Origin: Saccharicrinis sp963667815
GTDB taxonomy: Bacteria > Bacteroidota > Bacteroidia > Bacteroidales > Marinilabiliaceae
Assembly: GCA_963667815.1 (NCBI GenBank)
Contig: OY764021.1
Strand: one strand, 5' to 3'
Length of the DNA: 64,000 nucleotides
The notes beneath the pieces are model-generated. The model was not told the origin of the DNA. It did no database searches and worked only from the letters and a program-made list of their open reading frames with translations. The position numbers and the translations under genes were made by a program. Of this stretch, positions 26,903-36,608 are shown one piece after another; the stretch's first letter is position 1; every line of letters begins with the position of its first letter.

Positions 26903-28795
26903 TTATTGTAATAGTTTTCTTAAGTTAGATATATTGTTTTTATTGGAGATTGTTTTTCCCTCTTTGCTATAACAAATATTAATTTCATTCCTGAATAAAT
27001 TACTTACATTATCACGCACCATTTTCATAGTGCTGTTGATTAGTTTGTTTTGTTCAGTAAAAGGTTCAAAAGCAATGGCAAAAGTTGCAGGTAACCAACG
27101 TTGAGGGAATTGATTTTCAAATTTACCACCATTTTTAAACGCTTTAATTTCTTTATCTATTTGCATTATGATCCGTTGCAGCTCGAGTTCTGAGTTTTCA
27201 ATTATTTGGGATTTAACCATTTGAATATTGGGTACAACGATAGCAATGGTATAGGGATTTTGATTATTGTATAACATGATTTGATCAACAATTGGACAAT
27301 GGTCTATTATTGCTTCTTCAATTTCTTCAGGACTATATTTTTCTCCATCAGAACCTATTAATAAACTTTTAAGTCGTCCTTTTACGTATAAAAAATTATC
27401 TTCATCTAAATATCCCAGATCTCCTGTATATAACCAACCTTCTCTTATCACCTCCTGAGTTGCCTCAATGTTTTTCCAGTAACCTTTCATAACATTTTCC
27501 CCTTTGATAATAATTTCACCTTGTTGATAGGGTTTTAATATATTACCTACAGGATCACAGATTTTGATTTCTAAATTATTCACAACCTTTCCTGAAGATC
27601 CTAATTTGTGGAATTTAGGGGTATTTGCTGAAATAATTGGTGATGCCTCACTGAGTCCGTATCCCTGATACATTGGTATATTAATAGCATAGAAGAAATG
27701 TTGTAAGTCAGTGTCTAAAAGTGCTCCTCCACCTATAAAGTATTTTAAATTTCCACCAAAGCCATCTTTTATTTTGTTGAAGATTATTCTTTTAAATAAA
27801 ATAACTAATGGAAAAGCTAGTTTTTTTAATCCTTTTCCTTTGTTACTTCCCATTCCATTATACCAAATTGAAATCTTTAAGGCAAACCGAAATAATGCAT
27901 TAATGATTGTTCCTTGTTGTTCAATGTTTTTCTCAATGCCCTTTTTAAAATTTTTAGCTATTGCAGGAACACTCATAAGTACATGCGGTTTTACTTCTTT
28001 AATATTTATTGAAATATTTTTAAGTGTTTCTAATGTTGTTTTGCCTGTTTGCACAGAAGCAATGCTAGCACCTTTTAACATAAATGCATATAGTGATGCA
28101 GTATGCGCGAAAGCATGATCCCATGGAAGAAAAGCTAAGGTTTTGTAAAATGATGGTATATTAATATAGCTGAATGCTTGTTTTACGTTGGCAGTATAAT
28201 TACTGTGAGATAGCATTATGCCTTTGGGCTGAGCAGTTGTTCCGGAGGTATATGAAATTGTTGCAATATCTTCAGGTAAAACTTCTTGTGCCAAATCACT
28301 AAAAGCGAAGGAGTTCTCTTTTAAAACAAGTTCTCCTTTGGTTATTAATGATTCAATGTTAATTTCGTTATTGTTATAGTTATCACAAGTATCTAAAACT
28401 ATTATATTTTCCAGATTTGGTAGCTTATTTCTAATTTCTCTTATTTTTGGTAGTTGATTTTTAGAAACGATAATGAATTTACTTTCAGAATGAGTTAGTC
28501 TAAACTCAAGTTCGTTTTTGGCTTCCAGTTTTATGGATAAAGGAACCGTTATGGCTCTGTTGCAAAAAACAGCCAGTTCACTAATGAGCCAAAAGTTTCT
28601 TCCTTCAGATAATAGCGCTACTTTATCATCTTTTGAAACACCGATAGAGGCTAATCCTAAAGCAAGACTTTTTATATGTTCTAATGTTTCTTTGTACGTG
28701 ATAGAAGTGTACTTGCCATTATGTTTTTCCCATAAAAGTGGATTGTTAGGAAAAATGTTTACTTGATTTAGGAAAAAACTCACTATCGATTCCAT
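26903..28795 (-). CDS. AMP-dependent acyl-CoA synthetase (long-chain fatty acid ligase type)
   Basis: A 630-residue adenylate-forming enzyme that activates a fatty acid with ATP and CoA. The AMP-binding P-loop is ISYTSGTTAQPKGIMLSH; the A5 motif is YQGYGLSEASPIIS; A7 is GWLYTGDLGYLD; A8 is FLYVKGRLKSLLIGSDGEKYSPEEIE. The start was set at ATG 28795 (MESIVSFF): the longer frame from 28888 adds 31 hydrophobic, uncharacteristic residues and would begin upstream of a good -7 element at 28819-28826. No signal peptide, so cytoplasmic or peripheral. It resembles the FACL/Bubblegum-like group of Bacteroidota. The exact chain length is not determinable. Confidence 0.9.
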   Translation of the reverse strand: MESIVSFFLNQVNIFPNNPLLWEKHNGKYTSITYKETLEHIKSLALGLASIGVSKDDKVALLSEGRNFWLISELAVFCNRAITVPLSIKLEAKNELEFRLTHSESKFIIVSKNQLPKIREIRNKLPNLENIIVLDTCDNYNNNEINIESLITKGELVLKENSFAFSDLAQEVLPEDIATISYTSGTTAQPKGIMLSHSNYTANVKQAFSYINIPSFYKTLAFLPWDHAFAHTASLYAFMLKGASIASVQTGKTTLETLKNISINIKEVKPHVLMSVPAIAKNFKKGIEKNIEQQGTIINALFRFALKISIWYNGMGSNKGKGLKKLAFPLVILFKRIIFNKIKDGFGGNLKYFIGGGALLDTDLQHFFYAINIPMYQGYGLSEASPIISANTPKFHKLGSSGKVVNNLEIKICDPVGNILKPYQQGEIIIKGENVMKGYWKNIEATQEVIREGWLYTGDLGYLDEDNFLYVKGRLKSLLIGSDGEKYSPEEIEEAIIDHCPIVDQIMLYNNQNPYTIAIVVPNIQMVKSQIIENSELELQRIIMQIDKEIKAFKNGGKFENQFPQRWLPATFAIAFEPFTEQNKLINSTMKMVRDNVSNLFRNEINICYSKEGKTISNKNNISNLRKLLQ

Positions 28796-28818
28796 GATAA
28801 TAATGTTAAGTATATATA

Positions 28819-28826
28819 CAAAGATA
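28819..28826 (-). promoter_or_regulatory. Candidate -7 element for the acyl-CoA ligase gene
   Basis: Minus-strand TATCTTTG fits TAnnTTTG, 24 bases before the chosen ATG. No TTG at the ideal distance. Confidence 0.5.
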
Positions 28827-29024
28827 CTGTAATATCCTTTTAAATAGTAGTGTACGAAAATGAACACGTATATTCTGTTTCTGGACACTTATTAATTAAT
28901 AAAAGTTACGAATGAATTATGTAATGTATTGTATATGAGTTTTTAGTCTGTTTTGGTATGAGACTTGAAATATACCAAGCGTTCCTATATTGATTATTAG
29001 AGCTATTAACGAAATTATAAACAG

Positions 29025-30374
29025 ATGAAGAAACTATTATTTACCTTATGTACGGTTATTGTATGTAGTGGGTTATTTGCGGAATCTAGAAGTGATCAGG
29101 GTTTAAATACAAATAAAGAGGATAGTATTGCTTGTTTAAAGCATTACTCAATATATGTTTTAAACCTGAAAAAGAAGATGTATGATTATACTGTTGAATC
29201 ATGGAATTATATGTTTAAAAATTGTCCAGGTGCAGGTGTAAGGATATATGCAGATGGATTAAAACTGTATGATCATTATTATAAAGTAGCGGAAACACCA
29301 GAGCGTCAATCTGAAGTTGTTGATACGATAATGATGATTTATGATCAACGAATAAAGTATTTTGGTAATCATCCAAAATATCCGGAAGGATGGGTTAGGG
29401 GAAGAAAAGCTTTAGATTTAGTAAAGTATAAAAGAGGAAATAGAGAAGCCATGAAACAGGCTTATGGTGAATTTAAGATTTCATTCGAACTTTTAGGTGA
29501 TAAGTCTGAAGATGTAGTATTGTTTAATTACTTAAAAACATCCTCTGTATTATTTTCGCAAGGAGAATTTGAAACGATGCAATTTTTAAATGATTATTTA
29601 ACTATTTCAACAGTATTAGATGTTCAAATTACTAAATCATCTGGTAATTCAAAGGAACGTAAAGAAAAGGTTCGGGAAAGTTGTGATGAGTTATTGGTAA
29701 AAAGTGGAGCTGGAGATTGCGATTTAATCCAACCGTTTTTAAACGATCAGTTTGTAGCGGATCAGGATAATATTCAAAATGTAACCAGGATTGTAAAAAT
29801 GTTAGATCAACTAGAGTGTACAGAATCTTTACTGTATTACACTGCAGTAGAAAAAAATTATGTACTAAATCCATCTAGTAATGCAGCTCATGATTTAGCT
29901 AAAATGTATTTAAAGAAGCAAGCTTTTGATAAGGCTAAGGAGTTCTATGCTAAAGCTATCGAAAATTGTACTGTTGAAGCGGAAAGATCGGAGTTATATT
30001 ATGAACTAGCTGTTTTAGATTTTGCCCATTTTAAGGATTACCAAGCAGCTCGTGATTTTGCAAAAAAAGCTATAGCAGCAAGAGGTGATTGGGGAAAACC
30101 ATATATTTTAATAGGTAATATTTATGCTGCAGAAAGCAAGAAATACGGTAAGAATGATTTTGAACACTCAACAGTATATTGGATTGCGTTGGATAAATAC
30201 TTAAAAGCGAAATCTATTGATAAAACATGTGAAGATGAAGCAAATAAACAAATTACGCTTTATTCACAGTACCTCCCTGATAAAGAAACCGGATTCTTTC
30301 ATGGTTTAACAGAAGGGGATCAATATACAATTGAATCCTGGATTAATGAAACAACAAAAGTAAGATTCAGATAA
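29025..30374 (+). CDS. Exported TPR-repeat protein
   Basis: A 449-residue protein with a signal peptide (about 1-19, ending SGLFAES). The remainder is helical; clear tetratricopeptide repeats lie in about 280-390 (SNAAHDLAKMYLKKQAFDKA, AKEFYAKAIENC, YYELAVLDFAHFKDYQAARD, WGKPYILIGNIYAAE). TPR proteins of this type in Bacteroidota are periplasmic scaffolds, but I know no specific function for it. Three Cys (in CPGAG, SCDELL and GDCDLI) are in the middle. It is a single-gene unit ending at a strong terminator. Confidence 0.75.
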   Translation: MKKLLFTLCTVIVCSGLFAESRSDQGLNTNKEDSIACLKHYSIYVLNLKKKMYDYTVESWNYMFKNCPGAGVRIYADGLKLYDHYYKVAETPERQSEVVDTIMMIYDQRIKYFGNHPKYPEGWVRGRKALDLVKYKRGNREAMKQAYGEFKISFELLGDKSEDVVLFNYLKTSSVLFSQGEFETMQFLNDYLTISTVLDVQITKSSGNSKERKEKVRESCDELLVKSGAGDCDLIQPFLNDQFVADQDNIQNVTRIVKMLDQLECTESLLYYTAVEKNYVLNPSSNAAHDLAKMYLKKQAFDKAKEFYAKAIENCTVEAERSELYYELAVLDFAHFKDYQAARDFAKKAIAARGDWGKPYILIGNIYAAESKKYGKNDFEHSTVYWIALDKYLKAKSIDKTCEDEANKQITLYSQYLPDKETGFFHGLTEGDQYTIESWINETTKVRFR

Positions 30375-30377
30375 AGT

Positions 30378-30408
30378 AAAAAAGGTTCCCAACGGGAACC
30401 TTTTTTTT
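30378..30408. terminator. Bidirectional terminator between TPR and rubrerythrin genes
   Basis: AAAAAAGGTTCCC pairs with GGGAACCTTTTTT around AAC. Both flanks carry the needed runs for convergent transcription. Confidence 0.92.
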
Positions 30409-30409
30409 A

Positions 30410-30985
30410 TTAATAATTTGTTTCTTTAATTTCAAAATAAGATTGCGGGTGAAGACAAGCTGGGCAGTTTTTAAGTGCTTTTGTTCCTTCGTGTAAATAT
30501 CCACAATTTCTACATTTCCAAATAACTTTTCCTTCTCTTTCAAAAACTTTACCGCTTTCTAAATTTTCATAAAGTGTACGATAACGATTTTCGTGAGCTT
30601 CTTCAACTTTTGCAATTAATTTAAAGGCAACAGCTACTTCTTTAAATCCTTCTTCTTCTGCAATTTTTGCAAATTCAGGATATAATTCAGTCCACTCTTC
30701 ATTTTCACCATCAGCAGAAGCTTTTAGATTTTCAAGAGTAGTACCAATTTTTCCTGCAGGGTAAGAAGCTGTAATTTCTACCATACCACCTTCAAGAAAT
30801 TTGAAAAAGCGTTTTGCATGCTCTTTCTCGTTTTCTGCAGTTTCTTCAAAAATTGCCGCAATTTGCTCTAAGCCTTCTTTTTTAGCTTGTTTAGCAAAAT
30901 AATTATATCTCATTCTTGCTTGAGACTCACCGGCAAAAGCCTTAAGTAAATTTTGTTCTGTTTTTGTTCCTTTTAAACTATTCAT
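30410..30985 (-). CDS. rbr: Rubrerythrin
   Basis: A 191-residue cytoplasmic peroxide reductase. The N-terminal ferritin-like four-helix domain has the diiron ligands in AFAGESQARMRYNYF, EETAENEKEHAKRF, and KVEEAHENRYRTLYENL; the C-terminal rubredoxin-like domain has two CXXC pairs (WKCRNCGYLHEG and NCPACLHP) for the single iron. Rubrerythrin reduces hydrogen peroxide with electrons from rubredoxin or NADH-linked partners and is typical of anaerobes and facultative anaerobes. Normal length. Single-gene unit. Confidence 0.97.
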   Translation of the reverse strand: MNSLKGTKTEQNLLKAFAGESQARMRYNYFAKQAKKEGLEQIAAIFEETAENEKEHAKRFFKFLEGGMVEITASYPAGKIGTTLENLKASADGENEEWTELYPEFAKIAEEEGFKEVAVAFKLIAKVEEAHENRYRTLYENLESGKVFEREGKVIWKCRNCGYLHEGTKALKNCPACLHPQSYFEIKETNY

Positions 30986-31095
30986 GATTAATCTATTTGT
31001 TTATTTTGCTTATTCTAACAAAGGATTTGAAGATACGAAAAATATAGTTTTGTAAAGGAGAGAATGGGTAATTTAGATTGGTTATGATTAATAAA

Positions 31096-31122
31096 AAAAG
31101 GAGCCTGAATCAGACTCCTTTT
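31096..31122 (-). terminator. Intrinsic terminator after dnaN
   Basis: AAAAGGAG-C-CTG and CAG-A-CTCCTTTT pair with one mismatch and a 3-base loop; the minus strand runs into TTTTTTT. Confidence 0.8.
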
Positions 31123-31143
31123 CATAAATATTTTATAGTGTTA

Positions 31144-32271
31144 TTATGCGTTAATCATCATAGGCATCAATAACATCAATTCATCTTCAGGACCATCTTT
31201 TTCTAGAGGTAAGAAAATACCTGCTCTTGCAGGATCAGCTAACTCCATTACTACTTCTTCCGAAGAAATGTTATCTAAAATTTCTGCAAGAAAAGCTGAT
31301 TTAAATCCAATCTCAATAGATTCACCATCGTATTGACAACTTAATTTTTCATAAGCTGAAATAGAGAAATCTATATCTTGAGCAGACACCATTAATTCAT
31401 CACCATCAATAGATAATTTAACTAAGTTACTTGCCTGATTGGAGAACAAAGAAACTCTTCCTAAAGTATTAACAACATCCTGACGGTTGATGATAATTTT
31501 ATTTGGATTATCCTGAGGGATAACAGCATTGTAACTAGGGTAATTTCCTTCAACTAAACGACAAACTAACTTATGATTTTCCATTTGAAAGAACGCATTC
31601 TTGTCATCAAACTCTATACTTATATCGCCATCTTCTTTTACAAGAACATTCTTTAAGAATGATGCTGGTTTTTTAGGTAATATGAATGATGATGAAAATT
31701 CAGTAGTAGCGTCTGTTCTTTGGTAACGTACCAATTTGTGAGAATCACTAGCTACAAAAGTTAAATTTTCAGGAGACATTTCTATAAGAATTCCATTCAT
31801 TACCGGACGAAGCTCATCATCAGCTGTGGCAAATAATGTTTTGTTAATTCCTGATAAAACAAGCGATGCAGGTAGTTGTAGTCTTGAAGCTTTATCTGCA
31901 TCAATTTGTGGAATTTCAGGGAATTCATCTCCGCTTAGTCCAACAACACTAAATTTACCTTTATCTGTAATAATATTTACAGCCCTGGTATCAAGTGCAA
32001 TATCAATAGTAATTGGTTGTTCCGGGAATTTCTTTAATGTTTCAAGTAAAATTTTTGCCGGTAGGGCAATGGCTCCGTCACCTTCTGTATTATCAAGATT
32101 CATGGAAGTCACCATAGTGGATTCTAAATCAGAAGCGGTGATTGTTAATTTACCGTTTTCTAATTCAAATAAGATATTCTCCAAAATTGGAATAGTGCTC
32201 TTACTACTTACAACACGACTTACTGCCTGCAAATGATAAAGGAGTTCAGAACTTGAAACTACAAATTTCAT
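31144..32271 (-). CDS. dnaN: DNA polymerase III sliding clamp (beta subunit)
   Basis: A 375-residue ring-forming clamp that tethers DNA polymerase III. All three clamp domains can be followed: N-terminal MKFVVSSSELLYHLQAVSRVV and SKSTIPILENILFEL; the middle domain with ATADDELRPVMNGILIEM and VASDSHKLVRY; the third domain with DGELMVSAQDIDFSISAYE and ending in LLMPMMINA, the conserved (L)MPM(R/M) tail. Length is standard. It lies downstream of gldF-gldG but has a 203-base gap with its own promoter-like element. dnaA and recF are not adjacent. Confidence 0.97.
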   Translation of the reverse strand: MKFVVSSSELLYHLQAVSRVVSSKSTIPILENILFELENGKLTITASDLESTMVTSMNLDNTEGDGAIALPAKILLETLKKFPEQPITIDIALDTRAVNIITDKGKFSVVGLSGDEFPEIPQIDADKASRLQLPASLVLSGINKTLFATADDELRPVMNGILIEMSPENLTFVASDSHKLVRYQRTDATTEFSSSFILPKKPASFLKNVLVKEDGDISIEFDDKNAFFQMENHKLVCRLVEGNYPSYNAVIPQDNPNKIIINRQDVVNTLGRVSLFSNQASNLVKLSIDGDELMVSAQDIDFSISAYEKLSCQYDGESIEIGFKSAFLAEILDNISSEEVVMELADPARAGIFLPLEKDGPEDELMLLMPMMINA

Positions 32272-32345
32272 TGTATTATAATTTAAAAATTTACTTATCT
32301 TTTTAACTTAATCTTGGTAATAATAAGCTAAATCTTTGATTAAAC

Positions 32346-32374
32346 CAAAATTATAAAACTGTAGTTATTACAAA
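32346..32374 (-). promoter_or_regulatory. Candidate promoter of dnaN
   Basis: On the minus strand TTTG (32374-32371) and, 17 bases later, TAATTTTG (32353-32346), near the Bacteroidota consensus but with slightly short spacing. Confidence 0.5.
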
Positions 32375-32474
32375 TTAATTAACATGGTTAATAATCAAAA
32401 CTTTGCATTACCAAATATATCAAAAAAACCATTGCAAAATATATAGATCTTTATATAAAATTATCTAGCAACGT

Positions 32475-34169
32475 TTATTTTGAATAGCTAATTTTTCTAT
32501 AGATAAAAACGATGAGTGCTAATATGAAAATAAAAGCCAACGGAAGCAGCATATTAATCAATTTCCATTTGAAAGATTCATTTGTAATTTTATTCTTATC
32601 TAATAAACGAAGCGTGTAGCTTCTCGCTCTTAAATTCATCCAACCTTCATCGTCGCATAAATAGTTAACAGCATTTAGTATAAAATCTTTGTTCCCAAAG
32701 TTTTCCTTTGTCAGTTCATCGTATCCCAATGGCAATACTTGTGGATTGGTACTTTTAAAACGTACTTTGTTTTTAATAATGTCACCGTCGGCCACGACAA
32801 TGATTTTGGTTGGTGTACTTTCAGACTTAATATCTTTAGGATTAATATTTATTTCTTTGGGCACCATTCTGTTCTGAAATACAGATGGGAATATGCCTTC
32901 TTCAATTACAGCAACAGGCAAATACGATTGGTTAAAATCCTTTTGTTTGGGTTTTTCATTGACAAAATTCAGCGATACAAATACCGGAACCTGATCTGAT
33001 TTGGTAAATTTTGAAGTGCGCAGGAGTATGTCTCTTTTTAAAGGTAGCTGACTATTGACAGTGTCTATTGAGCTTACAAATTCACCCTTAACAACATTTA
33101 AGTTTTTAGAAATGCTGTGTTGAGGTTGTGGAATAAGCAATGGATTATATAGCCATGGAGCAGGAACAATTTTTGGTTTGTTTCCATCTGCTACGCTAAT
33201 TGGAATCATGGCTGCCTGAACGTCTTGTAATAATACCGGATTGATGCGTACTCCATATTTGAAGAGCTGATCATTAATGTTTAAATCGCTTAATAAACCT
33301 ATTGTTTCAGATGTTTTTCTTAAACTATCAACTGTAATATTTACAGCATCAACAAGCCACAGCACTTTTCCGCCATTCATTAAATATTGGTCAATGATGA
33401 ACTTATCACTCTCAGAAAACTTCTTTTGCGGTTTGGCTATGATAATGGCTTTGTAAGGATTTAAGATATTAGGATCAGATCCTAAAACACCACGATCAAC
33501 CTGATAATATTGAGAAAGGTGATCAGTAATGTCTAGAACATCTAATTCATCTAATTCTCCATGTCCCTCTAAAAATGCTATTTTTATTTTTTCATTAATG
33601 GTGAGCCTTTTAACGGCATCAGTAAACTTATATTCCAAGCTCTCAATTGATTTATTAAGATTTTCAGCTCCCGAAAATCCAGTAATATTTTCTAAAAGGT
33701 TAATGGGTAATTGATAATCTCGATAAGTTACAATGGCATATGGATAAACATATGAAGTTGTTTTACGTCCATCTTCCTGTGTTTCAAAAACGGATTGAGG
33801 ACTTAATCCTAATTTCTTGAATTCTTCCTGTATCTGCTTTTTCTCTTTAACAGATCCGGATGAGGGATCTTTAAAAGAATAACTTAAATTACTTCCTGCA
33901 TAAACGTTTAATTCGTTCAGTAATTCATATGTAGCTTGAGATAGTTTCTTAAACCCAACATTTAAATCACCTTCAAGAAAAACTTCAATCTTGATGTCTT
34001 CTTCTAAATCTTCAAATAAATCTTTAGTGTTATCTGATAAAGAATATCTTTTTTCACTGGTTAAATCAATTCTGAAAAACCAGTCAGAAGCAACGTAATT
34101 TATGCCTATAACCAGAATAACCAAAACAATGGATTGACGTAGTATTTTTTGTTTGATATTTTTTGACAT
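32475..34169 (-). CDS. gldG: Gliding-motility ABC transporter auxiliary protein GldG
   Basis: A 564-residue inner-membrane protein. One N-terminal transmembrane helix (about 11-29, IVLVILVIGINYVASDWFF) is followed by the large periplasmic ABC-type auxiliary domain (DLTSEKRYSLSDNTKDLFEDL, KIAFLEGHGELDELD, GGKVLWLVDAVN) and a C-terminal helix (LLPLAFIFILALIVFIYRK). GldA, GldF and GldG form the ABC complex needed for gliding in Flavobacterium johnsoniae; many non-gliding Bacteroidota also have it. The start was set at ATG 34169; a GTG at 34181 overlaps the gldF stop and is less likely. It follows gldF directly. Confidence 0.92.
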   Translation of the reverse strand: MSKNIKQKILRQSIVLVILVIGINYVASDWFFRIDLTSEKRYSLSDNTKDLFEDLEEDIKIEVFLEGDLNVGFKKLSQATYELLNELNVYAGSNLSYSFKDPSSGSVKEKKQIQEEFKKLGLSPQSVFETQEDGRKTTSYVYPYAIVTYRDYQLPINLLENITGFSGAENLNKSIESLEYKFTDAVKRLTINEKIKIAFLEGHGELDELDVLDITDHLSQYYQVDRGVLGSDPNILNPYKAIIIAKPQKKFSESDKFIIDQYLMNGGKVLWLVDAVNITVDSLRKTSETIGLLSDLNINDQLFKYGVRINPVLLQDVQAAMIPISVADGNKPKIVPAPWLYNPLLIPQPQHSISKNLNVVKGEFVSSIDTVNSQLPLKRDILLRTSKFTKSDQVPVFVSLNFVNEKPKQKDFNQSYLPVAVIEEGIFPSVFQNRMVPKEININPKDIKSESTPTKIIVVADGDIIKNKVRFKSTNPQVLPLGYDELTKENFGNKDFILNAVNYLCDDEGWMNLRARSYTLRLLDKNKITNESFKWKLINMLLPLAFIFILALIVFIYRKISYSK

Positions 34170-34174
34170 AGTAT

Positions 34175-34906
34175 TTACCACTTTTTACTGATTAGTGTTA
34201 ATCGGGTTGCATAAGTAATGATTGAAATAGTACTTATAAAATAGATCAAGTCTCTGGAATCAATAACACCTCTGCTAATGGATTGATAATGATCATCAAT
34301 ACCTAGAAAGACAATGGTGTTTTTTAATTGATTGGACTCAAATACTTGAGACAGTGCTTCAAAACCATAATAAAATACAAAACATAACATCACAGCTAGT
34401 ACAAAGCTTACAATTTGGTTATCTGTAAGTGAGGAACAGAATGTGCCAATGCTTACGTAAATTGCAGCAAGAAAGAAAAGGCCAATGAATGATCCCCAGG
34501 TGCCACCATAATCAATGTTGCCAGAAGGATTTCCTAGTTGTACAACTGAGTAAAAATAGATCAGTGTAGGTAAAAGACTAATAACAACAAGTGTTACGCC
34601 TGCCAAATATTTGGCTAATACCACCTGAAGTTCTGTTAGTGGCCTGGTATATAATAATTCAATAGTTCCGGTTCTTTTTTCCTCAGCAAAAAGTCGCATG
34701 GTAACGGCCGGAACCAGAAATAAATATAACCAGGGGGCTAAATAAAATAGTGATTCCAAGGTTGCATATCCACCATATAAAATATTCATTTCTCCAGGTA
34801 TCACCCACAGAAACAAACCTGTAATTATAATAAATACTCCGATAACTAAATATCCTGTTAAGCTACTAAAAAATGAGGCTATTTCTTTTTTGTATAAACT
34901 CCACAT
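34175..34906 (-). CDS. gldF: Gliding-motility ABC transporter permease GldF
   Basis: A 243-residue ABC-2 type permease with six hydrophobic segments. The start MWSLYKKEIASFFSSLTGYLVIG and the segment PAVTMRLFAEEKRTGTIELLYTRPLTELQVVLAKY are typical of GldF and related NosY-like permeases. The ATPase partner GldA is not in this window. It ends 5 bases before gldG and begins 30 bases after lpxB on the same strand, so lpxB-gldF-gldG probably form one transcript. Confidence 0.92.
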   Translation of the reverse strand: MWSLYKKEIASFFSSLTGYLVIGVFIIITGLFLWVIPGEMNILYGGYATLESLFYLAPWLYLFLVPAVTMRLFAEEKRTGTIELLYTRPLTELQVVLAKYLAGVTLVVISLLPTLIYFYSVVQLGNPSGNIDYGGTWGSFIGLFFLAAIYVSIGTFCSSLTDNQIVSFVLAVMLCFVFYYGFEALSQVFESNQLKNTIVFLGIDDHYQSISRGVIDSRDLIYFISTISIITYATRLTLISKKW

Positions 34907-34936
34907 AAAAATGTTGCTTTTATTGTTGTTAATACA

Positions 34937-36067
34937 CTATGATTTTAGTGCATTTACCATAAGTTTTGCTGCTCTGTCACTAGTTCCCGGTTTTCCCATA
35001 ATTTGATGAAGTTGGTTGTAGTGATTAAATATATTTATCCTGTAGTCCTGATTGTTCAATAGCTTTTCCAGTTCCAATTGTACATTGGCTTCATTTAAGT
35101 CATCTTGAATAATTTCTTTTACAGCTTCTTGGTTTACAATCAGGTTTACTAACGAAATATACTTTACTTTTAAGATAAAACGCTTTACAAATCGGGTAAT
35201 TGTTTTACCACCCCACATTTTATAACAAACTATTTGTGGACACTCTAATAGTGCAGTTTCTAGAGTAGCCGTTCCTGAAGTTACCAACGCTCCATGAGCT
35301 TGTTGTAAAAGTTCATATGTTTCATTGAAGATTACTTTAACCTCTTTATCCTGAATAAACGGCTTATAATCATCTATTGTAAATGATGGAGCACCAGCGA
35401 TTACAAATTGATAGTTAGGGAAATGTTTGATCATGCTGATCATAACAGGAAGTACATTGTTTAACTCCTGCTGTCTTGATCCTGCCAATAAGGCAACTAT
35501 AGGTCGGTTATCTAATTGATTTCTTTCTTTAAACGTTTCAAGGTCTTCATTTTTATGAGGCCTGTTTTCAATGGCATCCAAAACCGGGTTTCCCACATAA
35601 TCAATAGGTACCTGATGGGTTTTATAAAAATCGGTTTCAAACGGAAGGATGGTAAACATTTTGTCTACGCAAGCTTTAATCTTTTTTACCCTTCCGGTAT
35701 TCCATGCCCAAATTTTAGGTGAGATGTAATAAAAAACTTTAATCCCTTTTTTGTGAGCAAATTCAGCCATTCGTAAATTAAAACCTGGATAATCTACTAA
35801 TATTAGTACATCTGGATTATACTCTAAAATATCAGATTTACATATTTTGAAGTTTGCTTTTATTTTGCCAAGATTAACAATAACTTCTTTAATACCCATA
35901 AAAGCAGTTTCATTATAATGACGAACCATTACTCCACCAACTTTTTTCATTAAATCACCTCCCCAGAATCTGCAATCAAAGTCATTATCTTCTTTAATTA
36001 ATGATTTCATAAGATTTGAAGCGTGTAAATCGCCTGATGGTTCTCCTGCTATGATGTAATATTTCAT
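34937..36067 (-). CDS. lpxB: Lipid-A-disaccharide synthase
   Basis: A 376-residue GT19-family glycosyltransferase that joins UDP-2,3-diacylglucosamine to lipid X to make the lipid A disaccharide at the inner membrane. Start YYIIAGEPSGDLHASNL is the family signature, with AFMGIKEVI, DYPGFNLRMAEFAHKKGIKVFYYISPKIWAW and VALLAGSRQQEL following, and the C-terminal sugar-nucleotide site LVTSGTATLETALLECPQIV. Length is normal. surE and a small membrane gene precede it on the strand after a 244-base gap (36068-36311) in which I see no gene or clear promoter. Confidence 0.96.
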   Translation of the reverse strand: MKYYIIAGEPSGDLHASNLMKSLIKEDNDFDCRFWGGDLMKKVGGVMVRHYNETAFMGIKEVIVNLGKIKANFKICKSDILEYNPDVLILVDYPGFNLRMAEFAHKKGIKVFYYISPKIWAWNTGRVKKIKACVDKMFTILPFETDFYKTHQVPIDYVGNPVLDAIENRPHKNEDLETFKERNQLDNRPIVALLAGSRQQELNNVLPVMISMIKHFPNYQFVIAGAPSFTIDDYKPFIQDKEVKVIFNETYELLQQAHGALVTSGTATLETALLECPQIVCYKMWGGKTITRFVKRFILKVKYISLVNLIVNQEAVKEIIQDDLNEANVQLELEKLLNNQDYRINIFNHYNQLHQIMGKPGTSDRAAKLMVNALKS

Positions 36068-36311
36068 GTGTTTATTTTTCTTATAATTGCCACAATTAAT
36101 TCATTAAAAAAACAATCACTTTCGTGCGTGAGTACTTTTACTTATGGCTTGTTTCATCTGTGCCAAAATTGCTTTTTAAGGTCATATTCAACTATCATGA
36201 ACAACAAAACAACTGAAAGAGAAGTTCTGAAAATGTATTGTTTAATATGAGTGGCATTTACTGGATAGATAAGAAATCTATTTCTCAATAATTGATTCTA
36301 ATATTTCTTAA

Positions 36312-36608
36312 TTATAGTGCAAACCTTAAAATTATAATTGCCAAGGCATATACTAAAGTGGCAGTTACAATCCCTCTGGCTGCTAATAAACGGTCAAGTT
36401 TTATCGCAATCATAAAAATGGCCAGATTAGGTAAAACACTCAAACTTAAAAGTTTTGTAAATCCATGTGCTTCCATCAATCCTGTTACAAACTCATTCAT
36501 GCTTAATGAATTTCCAAAGCGGAAGTAAAATATCAACCATGATGTAACTATAGGTAAAATGAGACCTATAATGAGTCCTATGTATAATTTATTGCATTTA
36601 CAGGGCAT
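36312..36608 (-). CDS. Small three-helix membrane protein of the surE-lpxB neighbourhood
   Basis: A 98-residue hydrophobic protein with three transmembrane segments (about 8-28, 55-72 and 78-97). It starts MPCKCNKLYIG; the two N-terminal Cys are on the cytoplasmic side by the positive-inside rule. Its start lies inside the end of surE (11-base overlap including the stop), implying translational coupling. I know small membrane proteins of this kind between surE and lpxB in Bacteroidota but no function; a link to envelope lipid synthesis is inferred from position only. Confidence 0.75.
   Translation of the reverse strand: MPCKCNKLYIGLIIGLILPIVTSWLIFYFRFGNSLSMNEFVTGLMEAHGFTKLLSLSVLPNLAIFMIAIKLDRLLAARGIVTATLVYALAIIILRFAL

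Noticed and set aside
28796..28888. 31-residue N-terminal extension of the acyl-CoA ligase
   Set aside because: The extension is hydrophobic and unlike the family, and contains the -7 element at 28819-28826.
36068..36250. 60-codon plus-strand frame in the lpxB upstream gap
   Set aside because: No start signal, mixed composition and opposite strand to the local operon; treated as chance.
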